A program made the position numbers and the translations under genes. From Ischnura elegans (taxonomy: Eukaryota; Arthropoda; Insecta; Odonata; Coenagrionidae), in the NCBI RefSeq assembly GCF_921293095.1, contig NC_060246.1:134664198-134728197 (forward strand): DNA of 64,000 bases, written 5' to 3'. Under the pieces are notes generated by a model. The model was given only the letters and a program-made list of their open reading frames with translations, did not search any database and had not been told where the DNA came from. Within the stretch, counting starts at the first letter, position 1. Every line of letters starts with the position of its first letter. Shown here one piece after another: positions 12,508-22,729 of the stretch.

Positions 12508-13181
12508 CAGGGATGGCTATTGCAACGAAACGAAAATGATTCGTTTCGACCGGGAGGGAAACGAAAATAAGAGGCTTAAGTTTAGTTTCGTTCCTACTTG
12601 AAATTAAAATCACCTAGGAGTTTAGTTTCGACCCGGGAACGAAACTAAATCAATTGAAACTTCGCTGCTCATAGTAAAGTTTCGATCTCAGAAGTTGAGG
12701 AGAGGGGAATAAGAGGGAATAGTTTCGACCCATTACGTTTGACATACGTGTAAAGAGGTTAAAACATCGAGCTTAAAAATCCAATTGCCAGTTTGTGTTC
12801 ACCGTTCTCATATTAGTAGTAAAAATATAAGTGCCCTATGCATCTAATGGCGGTAGGCCGAACCTCTACTTCATTCAACCATACTTCCTACTCGGTGTGT
12901 GGGTCTAAATTAAACTGTTCGAAGGTGAGGCGCGTGGTCCCTCCGGTGCGAAATATTATCTACGTTTCGTCCCAGATTTTTAGTTTAGTTTTCTTTCGTC
13001 CCAGATTTTAGTTTAGCTTCGACCCGAATTAGTTTTGACTTCGATTTCGTTTCGACCCTGAGTTTAGCTCCACTGAGGGTCTAAAGCCATTTCGTTTCCT
13101 TTTTGCGTTTCGCTCCTGCGAACGAAACTATTGAAATTTTACTGATCTTGACTTTCGTTTAGTTTTTTATTGCCATCCCTG
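12508..13181. mobile_element. hAT-like element with CAGGGATGGC ends and many GTTTCG motifs
   Basis: The two ends share the ten bases CAGGGATGGC in inverted orientation, followed by AT-rich sequence. The flanks GCTACGAG and GTAACGAT agree at five of eight positions, a weak trace of an 8-bp duplication. The body contains at least eleven GTTTCG or CGAAAC hexamers, mostly within GTTTCGACCC-like units and in both orientations, concentrated towards the two ends. Short repeats inside the termini are known as transposase-binding sites in hAT elements, which is the simplest reading. No coding region for a transposase is visible. Confidence 0.6.
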
Positions 13182-13297
13182 GTAACGATTTGACACAACT
13201 CTTGAGGTTTTCATTTTACCAAATCTTTCTGTTTTCAATATAAGATAGACATTTAACCGACGTCACGTGGTTTCCATTCGCTCACTGCGAAACGTAA

Positions 13298-13860
13298 CTA
13301 AGAGCTCTTCTTTACACTTATCATGAGGGGGTGCAATGGCGATACGAGGCGCCTGGAAAACTTAAGATCACTTACCTTGAAACGAATAAGGAACGGATGC
13401 TCGGAAGGAACTCCAAGAAACCTGCGGACTACCTCTCGAAGGTCTACCCAGCCGGCCGGCCCAAATCGGCTCAACCCCCGAAAAGAATTGGGCCACGCCG
13501 ACAAACAATAGCGGTCGAACTCCGCCACGCCCAAAATGATTGAATATTCATTTGTTTCAAAGGGGTGCAAGCAGCTCCCTCGAGGCGAGGGCCAGAGTGG
13601 TGCTTGACGGGACTCCTGAGTGAAAGACGCGGCCCGAAACAATCCACCCACACCTGGCACCACCCACGAACAAATGACGAGGAAAGGCAACGGTACGATT
13701 GAATTGTTCTCCGGAATAGAGATCTTCCACCCCAGGGAAATTTCAAGGTTGGTCGTAGCGCGTTCTGGGGGAACTGGAGAAGGCCAACGAAGACCGAAGA
13801 TGATACCGCTGTCAAAGACGGCTCCATCGTGACTGAACTCCGGTAGCACCGTTAAGGGAA
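13298..13860. other. GC-rich block open in several frames, identity unknown
   Basis: This block is distinctly GC-rich against its neighbours. The longest open frame runs on the minus strand from 13849 to 13298 (183 codons), a second minus frame is open for 118 codons, and plus-strand frames of 60-70 codons overlap it. Several frames being open at once is expected of high-GC sequence, so no single frame is convincing. I see no domain, signal peptide, membrane segment or clear splice sites. It does not match the parts of insect 18S or 28S rRNA that I can recall. It may be part of a gene, a non-coding RNA or imported DNA. Confidence 0.3.
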
Positions 13861-15288
13861 CGAAACTAGCTGGAGTATGTCACTAATTCACGACAAAGAC
13901 ACTTCCATAAAGGTCAAGTACACTTCAACTGGTGATTATTTATAGATATTAGCGCATTAAAAACATATTAATACGGATATTCCATTATTTGAGTACACAT
14001 GGGACATTTCTTACGAATCATCCCGGCCCGCGCCACTACTAAATTAAACGTACTCTATCAATTCAGAGCAAGGCCTATTACATATCAGTCTATCCATTAA
14101 CTTTGTCTTTCTCCTCCCCTTACCTCGCTCGAATAGCATCCCTCCCTCCGATGAGTTTTTAAGCACCCTTCTCCCGCTCTGTAGGATAGCTCTCACTCCA
14201 TACACACCTTCTAAAAACATCCAATATTAAGTCAACCAATTCTTTTCAATAATGCTATTGAATGTAAATGTCAATTCGCAACGGGCAGCACCGGCTTTGG
14301 GATCGGAGTAAACTCTTCAAAACTCCTATGACTTAGCCTTTGCTGTACTCAAACATCTGTTCAAAACCCAAAGACGATGAGACATAGCTTTCTAACATAC
14401 TGACCTTTTTATTCATTATTTTCTGTTTCAAATACAACGCAATTTCCACCATTTCTATAGAAGACCAGTTGTGCCAGCGTCAAAGCGGAAATATTACGAG
14501 TTTTAGTACGCCCCAGAAGATTATACAGAGCCAATAGCGATCCTATAGCAGTGTTAAAGTCAAAGAAGATGTGACAACCTGTAGCATGATGATCAGTATC
14601 TACTTAGCTATATCGAGTGTTTATGTGTGTGTTATACCTACTGGCTGTATCTATAGAGACAAAAATCGATTAGTGGACAGAAATTTTTACTAGATATAAT
14701 ATATTGCTCGTTCCTAATAAGCACCAATAGGTTTTCATCGATTTGAAAAAAACGTAATTTCTTCCATAATGTGTCACATTGTCATGTCTTCATTCTCAAG
14801 TAATTAACTGATTGTGAGCAAGAATGCTATCTATGAATGCCACATTTTGTGATGACAAATACAAAAGAACAGAAGGCATTTGCTTCGAATTCTTCTTTCA
14901 CGATCGAAACTGCTTAAGGGTGAGAGAAAAAAGCGAGGATTTGAGGGTGGAACGAATTCGGGGAAGGGCGTGTCAGGGTCAGAGGAAGGAACCCTCTTGG
15001 AAGCCACCGCCGCTGCTGCCCACAAATCTCAATGAAATCCCCACGCCCCAACCCCCTCGTCTCTTGCGTGACCGAGGAAGGACCAGAAGAGAAGTCCAGA
15101 AGAAGGGGGCGTGGAAAGGGCCGAAAGTGAGTAGGTCGGAGAGAGCATGAGTAGTAAACGCCCTAGCTGGACCAGTTTTTTTTTTCAATTTTAAAGAAGC
15201 ATGTCACTGAAGAGATTGAGTTCAAGTTTAATGGCTGCAAGAAGCTTGAGATTCCATGCCTACAATGCCTCTACAATGTATATATGAA
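13861..15288. other. No gene recognised
   Basis: AT-rich DNA with a GC-richer patch around 14920-15150, in which a 108-codon plus-strand frame (14824-15150) overlaps minus-strand frames. The predicted product is a low-complexity Arg/Lys/Pro-rich sequence without known features. I do not call it a gene. Confidence 0.35.
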
Positions 15289-15414
15289 ATGTTTCATCAT
15301 CAGTGGTTAACAAATCCAAGAATGGTTTGACGCAGCTCTCCACTCAATTCTCATATCAACTAATCTTTTCACACACACGTATTTCTTCTCCTTCACATAT
15401 TTCTATTCCTGTTC

Positions 15415-15676
15415 AAGGGGCATAACTATAGCGATGAGGAGATAGAATACCCCAAACCCTCAGAGAAATAGAAAAATTATTTAAAGCTATTGTCTTGTTT
15501 TGAAATTTAATAACTGCCTCAGCTAAAAGTAAAATTTTTAGTACCAACATGATGTAAAATGTATATCCAGACATGTCATTTTTCAAAACTTTTCCCGGAT
15601 TTCCCCGTTGCCTGGGGGGCGGGGGAGGGTCACCCCAGGCTATCCCCCCCAAAGTATATTCCTAGTTAGGCCACTG
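15415..15676. mobile_element. hAT-like MITE, 'GTAAC' family, copy 2 (inside an RTE tail)
   Basis: The left end AAGGGGCATAACTATAG pairs with a right end that reads inward CAGTGGCCTAACTAGG. The target duplication is TCCTGTTC (15407-15414) and ACCTGTTC (15677-15684), seven of eight matching. The uninterrupted RTE copy at 7.9 kb has a CTTGTTCC-type sequence at this place, which confirms the insertion point. It is about half the length of copy 1 at 5101-5653 and shares the CAGACATGTCATTTTTCAAAA segment. Confidence 0.8.
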
Positions 15677-15808
15677 ACCTGTTCCATATATTTCGCTTGA
15701 GGTCTTCCTTTTCCGTTCTTGCCATCTACTTGCCCTTTCTTTTGTCCTTGTCCTTTCCCTTCACGATTGTCTTCATTATGCCACTATGTTTCAAGATATG
15801 GCCTATAA

Positions 15809-16119
15809 CAGAGATGGGCAAATTGCGGCTCTCGGGCCACATGCGGCCTGCCACAGAGTTTATGATGGCCCAACACAGAATTAAAAAAAAAAGTGATAGG
15901 GTACACTTGTCTCATTACATTGATTATATAATTGAATGTGCTAGCAGCTAGAAATCTAGCTAATATGAAATCAACCAAGTAAATAATTAGAATAGAACTG
16001 CCACTACTGTTCAATTTTTACTATACAATTTATAACACAATCATAGTAAACGGTGCGGCTGTCCGATAACCTCCGCTCGTACAAAGTGGCCCTCGAACCC
16101 AAACAATTGCCCACCCATG
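15809..16119. mobile_element. hAT-like MITE with CAGAGATGGGCAA ends (inside an RTE tail)
   Basis: The left end is CAGAGATGGGCAAATTGCGG and the right end reads inward CATGGGTGGGCAATTGTTTG. A second shared segment, CTCGGGCCAC against TTCGAGGGCCAC, follows. The flanks GCCTATAA (15801-15808) and GCGGATAA (16120-16127) agree at six of eight bases. The intact RTE copy reads GCCTATAAGG here, so this is the expected duplicated target. No ORF for a transposase is present in the 311 bp. Confidence 0.75.
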
Positions 16120-16376
16120 GCGGATAAGGTTGTTTCGTCCTCTTGTAAAGTTTTTCATGAGGCTTCTCTTCTCTCCTACTCTTCTTACGACTTCCAAATT
16201 ACTTGCTCGGTCGATCCATTCGGTCTTCGTCATTCTTCAACCTACATATTTAATGAAAACCGTTTTGATACAGTTTATTGTACCTTTACCGCAGTAAAAA
16301 AAAAACAAAATCACATCAATAATTAGCGAGAAACAAGCAGACTTATGGATTATTATGATATTGTAATTCTTGCATC

Positions 16377-16412
16377 ATATGATGGCTCTGTGAGCCGAAA
16401 CGCGTCGTACGC
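16377..16412 (+). repeat. Hairpin plus GAAACGCGTC motif, hammerhead-like
   Basis: GGCTC (16384-16388) and GAGCC (16392-16396) form a five-pair stem with a TGT loop, preceded by an ATATGAT sequence. The stem is followed at once by GAAACGCGTC. GAAA after a stem II and a minimal ACGCGU stem III ending in GUC match the layout of small hammerhead variants reported with Penelope-like elements. The upstream box is ATATGAT rather than CTGANGA, so this copy is probably dead. Related modules occur in the palindromes at 34, 42, 49.9 and 59.3 kb. Confidence 0.4.
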
Positions 16413-19400
16413 TTTACTTTGTCACGTTCTGGGTACTATCAGGATTGCAAGTGAGCATGCGTATCTGGTATTATCTTTAACCTAGCGTGTTCCATACATT
16501 CCGTTATAAAAGTAGTTAGATCCAGAGCTTCATACACACCGCAGCTTAGGACATGCATGAGATTACAAGCATATTGTATTGTTGGTACTTTTAGTCATTT
16601 GTTGAGTTATAAAAATAATTGTGGAAAAGTGAAAATACATTTTATTTTAATATGATAATATAATAACTAACCTATCCTACTCTTCTGTAATATTTCCACT
16701 TTCTCAGGAAAATTAGGTGAGTCGAAATCCTTATGTTGAGCAGAAATCATTTCTATTTTCTGCGTGCAACTGCGTTTTTCTCGTCACTAAAAAATCCCAG
16801 CTAAGCATGTTCACATGAGATCCTGACAGCACCTAAAACGTGTCAATGTAAAACGTTACGACCGCTGGATATAAAAACAGTCATCTCTGAGAATACCTTG
16901 AGAAGTGATTACTATTTGTTAGTCCCCTACTTCTATTCACTGATGATCACAATTAGAAATCCCAGGCAATTTACACGCCAATGATTCCAGACTCGATCGA
17001 GCAGTATTTTGGCGTATTGAAACATAAAATTCGTTGAGATTACAGAACAACGTTAAGCTGTAGTGCGTCAGATTTGATGGTAAAAGAGTAGTAATGAGGG
17101 AAGATTTTAGTCATTCAATTCCACTGGAATAGTAAAATATGCACCTAAGAGATGAATTTCAGAGTAAGATGAGGATAAAGACACTGCACAGCATTGCTTC
17201 CAACATAAATTTATTCAAAGGTACATGGATTTCTGACGCGTAGGAGCAAAAGTAAGGGGTAGGACAAAAAAATACAAAGCACGCAAAATAATAAATTTCC
17301 CCACAAAAATACCACGCAACTCGTCTTCGGCTACCATTTCGTTAAGAAAAGCAACTAGCACCTGCGTAGAAGATATGGATGTATACCAAATAACTCATCG
17401 GAGCGAATCTAAATCTGAGGGGCATAAAAGTTAAGGGACGAACATTTTAACAGCATTTTAATACTGGTTTTTAAATTATTTGCTTGAAAAATTTTATTTT
17501 TATTGTGGTTACATTTCTTCCGCTAATATCATTTTTCGTAGGTTTTAAGAAAATTTGTTCAAAACTTTCATTTCAAACCAGTCCTGATTTTCCTTAAGGA
17601 ATTTTGCGATTTTGCTTTTAGGGGGGGGGGGCAGCTGCCCCCTCCTGCCCTCCGCTGAGTACCCCATGGATGTACTGATATCTATCATACACTAAGCTTC
17701 ATGTTACCCAAGTTTTAAAACTACCCAAAAAAAAACAACGTATTCGTGGACTTTCCAGAAAAAAACTACTTCGAAAAGTATTTGATAATATTCCTATAAA
17801 AGGTACGCCAAATTAGACGGCACATTTTAAAAATCACTCCCTACTTTCACATAGTACTTACCTCTTACATTCACAATTAGCTCCTTCCCTTTCATTCAAT
17901 CTATTTACCCTTTATCTACCTCTCGCTCCAGCTTTCCCCTCAATAAGGCTCTAAACATCCCATCTCCTCTTTGTACTCGATCTACCCACAACATTTCTCT
18001 CCTATTCGGTAGTATTTTAGACGAAATGGTTTGAATACCACCAGACGAAAGACCGAGTTTACGCGATGATTTCAGTGGAGGTATTTCATTATACACGAGA
18101 GAATTTATTACTCAACTCATTACTTCTTCGATCTTCATAAACATTGTTTACGCCATTGTATATTGCCCATGTATATATAAACCAAAATCAAATTCAAGGA
18201 GGTATCACGAAGGTAAAAAAAAACTAAGCAAAATGCGCACTTAAGACCCGAGAAATGCGCCGTAGGTTGTGAGTGCAAGACGCATATCGCTGGGTTTCAG
18301 AGGTCACTAAGACGGGATAAAAAAAGTAGGAGTAAGAGAACTCCTGAAGCGTTATTGGAGAAGCATTAGATTGATAATGAGGAGATAACAAGGCTGCTGA
18401 CCGCGTAGGGCACCCCTGGAGTTGGCGTTAGAGATGAAGAAGGGATGAGGAAAGTCACGGATGGAACACGCGAATGAAATTTGCGGTATACACACCGTTA
18501 TCTACAACATGAAACCTATGAAATTTGCCAATGTTATTAATAAGGTTAAAATTAGAGGATCAAAAGCGAAACCAAGTAAGAGGCCATAAGTTTAACGGAA
18601 CACATGGTAAAATTACAGCAAAGCTATTATCAGTTCAATTATTCATTCCCGCTTGAATACATTTTATTTTCCTCCTGTATATCGTAATTGAAAAATACCA
18701 CCCCACATTCAACCTCTCAAAAGAAAATAATATGGTTGCATGTTTATTTATTTATTTCCATACCACCGACAGCTCTTCACGACCTTTCACATCGCGATTA
18801 TTAACATGTTAACAGTTAAACGCATACAAAGAACCATGCACTGGATAGGGGTAACTTACCAAGCGGGACTCTTCAACTTTAAATAACATCCAAATTTATA
18901 TATTTTAACAGAATGCAGAACCTCTCATGCTGTACTCTTCCCTTTTTTACGAAAAAAAAGTAATAAAATACTTGTATGAGGGTGTGTATTCTTTTACCTA
19001 TCAGGCTTTTCACCTTTAACAATGGAAACCACAAATTATAAAGCAGAATATAATGAATATACAATATCATCGATGGGTAAATGCATCCTCCATAATTATC
19101 GTTTCCCTAGAAGTAAGCGTAAATTATGTAAACATTTCGGAAGGAACAGCAGAAAACTACACCCTTGGAACTTCTCTAAATGGATGTAAAGACGTAAGGA
19201 GTCGTATTATTTTTCATGGATGAACTTTTCAACCTTCACTAGCTTTTATTACTACCTATTCAACTATTCCACCGTCGGATCATATATAAAAGTTTTGATG
19301 CTGTAAATTTTTTCAAAACATTACATATTATCGTTTCTCAAGAGTTAACTAATTTTAAAGTCATAACGTTTCATCCAACAGCACGGAATGGATGGTGATT

Positions 19401-21894
19401 CGAATACTTTTCCATCCTTTAAAAATTGAAACCACGTAGCCGTATAGAGTAGCGACAAGTTCAACTGCAACCTCTAGCACCTTCGGCTATTGTATAATTT
19501 CATGCTCGCGTCAGCTCCGCAAAGAATGAAAACTGATTTCAGCACGCAATTAAATCATCTAGGTCGGCAAAAATTACCAAGCGAGGAGCGGTAAGGAGAA
19601 ATAGAGCACAAGAGAGGGGGGAGATATCAATTTAAAAAACGGCCACACTTCTTGAACGGCGAGAAACAGTTTGTTCACAATAACTCGGGAGAGTATTCCA
19701 AGAGGTGCGACAATGTTGGAGGGCTTGCATGCTGCAAGCTGAGACCAGCAAATAAACCGCACGGACTATGAATATTGTCGAAATGAACATGATAATTAGA
19801 AAAATTATTAATTTAGGACTTATTAACTGCTATTAAAGGCCTTATACCTCTCTCCTTCCTCGCAAATGAAATGGAAACAATATTTAAAATATATTTTATA
19901 AGAAGAATACCTCGGTAAGATTTTAGTGGATAGTAAGAGTGCGTCAAACTAGCCCTTTCAATGCAGAGGGGACATTGTTAATACACGAAGTTCTTATTCA
20001 GCGGAAAACGTAGTTGCTTACGCATGCCGTAAGGACCGACTTCTGAAAAGGACCGTGCATTGAATTCAACATCTTCAGGCGTAAGTTTGTGGAAGTTCAT
20101 TATGAGAGCAACAATGCTTAATTCCAAAGAAAATGTTTATTCGGTACTAATAATATTGACTCCACCGCGTCACCATTAGATACTGTCACCATCATCCGTA
20201 CCTGATGAAGACGCAGTCGTGTCGTTACTAATAGTACAGAATAAAAAATTCAGTTGACTTAATCACAGCTGCTTTATTAATTTTTTCATGACGTTAAATT
20301 GACATATATTTATTAGTTGCAAAAAAAACTGACCAAAAATTACATTTGTGTAAGAAAGAATGCACACACAGTATCTTTAGACAAAAATGTGGCGATATAA
20401 TTGCACATTTAATAGGAAATGAAACAATTTATTCACAATAGTAGTAATTAACGAACATCACCACATGCCAAAAAATCATTAATACGTCAACAACTCAGTT
20501 CAACAGACTTTTTTTCAAAATGTCAAACCACTAATCTGATCTACTGCACGAATGGCGATAAGCGAAATTGCCAATCAATCAAGATCATCAAGCTTTGATT
20601 TCGTTTCATAGCTGATTCTATCACAGGCATCACTCGGTAGTCTTCCGACTGGAATTTTCTCCGCGCCATTCTCTAAATCACAGAGGATCATATCAAATCC
20701 TTCCTGTACAATATAACTCATTTGTTCTTCATTGAGGTCCACTTAAACTCTTCGGAGCTCAATTGACCTCTCTTCACGCTCGTGGGAAAAATAGATGAGG
20801 TGGTTTCCCGTTACCTTCCTCAACGCTGCCTTCAACGTGACACTGTCAACGTAATAATGGCCTCCGACGGGTCAGACGCATTCTTAGGCGGCGCCTATCG
20901 TGAATAGACGCTGCAATGAAAGAAATACCAATCACAGAGGCAGATCACCGGCTGAAATAGAATAAAAAAACAAGGACAAATCAATTGGTTATGGCGTAGA
21001 CATCGAAGGAGGTGTAACAAATGAAATCCTCCCCGAGATCGGTTTTCGATGCAGGTATTATTAAATACAGGTTTGGTTGGGGAAACTCCAGGTTACCAAA
21101 TAAAACATTCATAGCAATAATGGTTAATCAATCATCTTAACACTATTGTTATCAAATATTTATACCAAATCATCAATTAGGCAGTGTTTATGATAAAATA
21201 AATCTTAAATGAAAAACAGAAATGAATTACTGGACATTAAAATGAAAATTCCATATGAATATCTTCCATAAATAGTTCAGAAAATATTAAGTTCATACGA
21301 ATGCAATCGACTTATGCAGGCGCCATCTTCACGTTAATCAACAGAGGATAAGTAGATAACTTCTTCAAATGGAAAGGGAAGAAAGCAAAAGTAATGAATT
21401 ATTGTTAATGGTTAAATTTTCCCTCTACTTGCAAAGTAATATGTTAACGAACAATATAAAAAAATTCCGTCCTCAAACAAATACCCCCAGAGCGCAAGGT
21501 GAGAACTGATACTCATTTCCTGAATTTAAACACTTCAAAGCTCAGTCCAGAGTGAGCTCTCTAGTCAACTATCAGGACCAATATTTGAGATGATTAAGAA
21601 TGCTTAGAAAATACGGACAGGGCACGATGCAACTTATCCACATCGTCTACGCTCGAGTTAATTAATATTTAAGTACCTTTAAAAAATACCCACTCAGGTA
21701 TTCACCCAAAGTTTAGTCAGGATAGGTGTGGATAGAGTTCATCCCAGACTAAGCTAGAGGCGTATTAAGTATTCATATTCAAGGTAGGGGATCATTTCCT
21801 TCCCTTGGGCCATCTTGCACTTGAGCCCTCACAAATACTTACCGTCTTCAAACAAAGGCAGGCGGGATACGATCATGGGATAAAAGGGCGAATT
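16413..21894. other. Long stretch without recognised genes
   Basis: This is mostly AT-rich unique sequence. A run of ten or more G residues followed by CAGCTGCCCCCTCC at about 17620-17660 looks like the end of another MITE, but I could not find its partner end. A CCTGATGAAGACGC segment at about 20202-20220 faintly resembles the hairpin-GAAAC modules. Short open frames (17905-18096, 18879-19070, 19574-19762) have no support. Confidence 0.35.
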
Positions 21895-22290
21895 CATAGA
21901 GAGGCTTATAGGGGGGCTATACCACACACCCCCCTTCGGGTATCCAATTTACACTTAATAAAATGGTAATTTTGTTCAGTTTTCGAATATATATATAGGA
22001 GAGAAGACCCCCGAAGACCAAGTAGTTCACAGATAAATTCGTGCGCCGCGGCATTTCTGTTGTTAATCTTTTCTTATAAGGAATAGGTACATAATGCAAC
22101 ATAGAAACTTACGATGAGGCACGAGTATTAGAAATTTACACAAATGTTTATTTTTTTTAACTTAATTCTTTGGAAAATTAGTAATGAGACAATCTTAAAG
22201 TATTGTTACAAGCCTCGAAATTCTCAAAATTTCCGTAACGTCCCGGACCCCCGCTATTGCCGGGAAGTTACCCCCCATACCACCATCCCA
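21895..22290. mobile_element. Decayed copy of the MITE family found at 33173-33585
   Basis: Two segments match the 33-kb element in order: one around TAGTTCACAGATAAATTCGTG, and one around TTGTTACAAGCCTCGAAATT followed by a CCCGGACCC segment. The right end is degraded (CCATACCACCATCCCAG). A possible further right-end segment with CCCTATCCTGGGCCCG lies separately at about 22700-22725. The terminal repeats are not well preserved, so the boundaries are approximate. No coding capacity. Confidence 0.55.
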
Positions 22291-22585
22291 GAAACTATTA
22301 TTTAATTAATTGCTCGTCCATGAGGGACATTGATTGACGAACCGGAGCAATAATTATCGTTTCACATCACATGTTTATTTACATGACATATATTCAGGCC
22401 TGAACATTATAGTGGAAATATTATGTAATAAATTCCCTAAATCTGAAGCCAAGAGATTTCGTAACATTAACACAATTTGGAAATTTTGAGCTTTTTTGAA
22501 CAAACACATTTAATATATGTCACGTAAAGAAATACAATACAAAAGGGCATGTAAAGACATGTAATGTGAAATTTATTAGAATTTG

Positions 22586-22676
22586 AAACGTTTACTACAC
22601 AGAAAATAGCATTTTCGACACAACAAGGTAAAATTTCCACAAGGAATGTCGCTAATTCCCGATGGATCCATGCTGA
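22586..22676 (+). repeat. Diverged direct repeat, copy 1
   Basis: This roughly 90-bp segment matches 23703-23794 in the same orientation. Both begin AAACGTTTACTA, continue through a GACACA segment and AAAATTTCC, and end in TGGATCCATG. The identity falls off outside these limits. It is probably a fragment of a dispersed element. Confidence 0.55.
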
Positions 22677-22729
22677 ATCTATTAAGGTATTCCCCCCTTT
22701 TCCCTATCCTGGGCCCGCTAATGGTAGCA

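Larger units (their letters stand above)
15289..16240 (-). pseudogene. RTE-like retrotransposon 3' tail interrupted by two MITEs
   Basis: Three pieces on the minus strand line up in order with the 7843-8242 copy: 15289-15414, 15677-15808 and 16120-16240. They carry the GACGCAGCTCTCCACTCA-type 3' end, the PRxKYMEQ-like segment, and WIDRASNLEVVRRVGEKRSL. Between them sit two unrelated elements (15415-15676 and 15809-16119). Because the RTE sequence resumes exactly at the MITE boundaries, both MITEs inserted into an already existing RTE copy. This dates RTE before the MITEs. Confidence 0.8.

Noticed and set aside
14824-15150. 108-codon plus-strand frame
   Set aside because: Product is a low-complexity Arg/Lys/Pro mixture overlapped by minus-strand frames; explained by local GC content.
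17600-17665. G run and CAGCTGCCCCC as the end of another MITE
   Set aside because: The sequence looks like a right end, but no matching left end or target duplication could be found.
17905-18096. Minus-strand frame with a WVDRVQRGDGMFRALLRGKL segment
   Set aside because: Faintly similar to the post-RT tail, but too short and without the neighbouring motifs to call a retroelement.
20195-20250. CCTGATGAAGACGC segment as a hammerhead-like module
   Set aside because: The hairpin does not close well and GAAAC is replaced by GTTAC; similarity may be chance.
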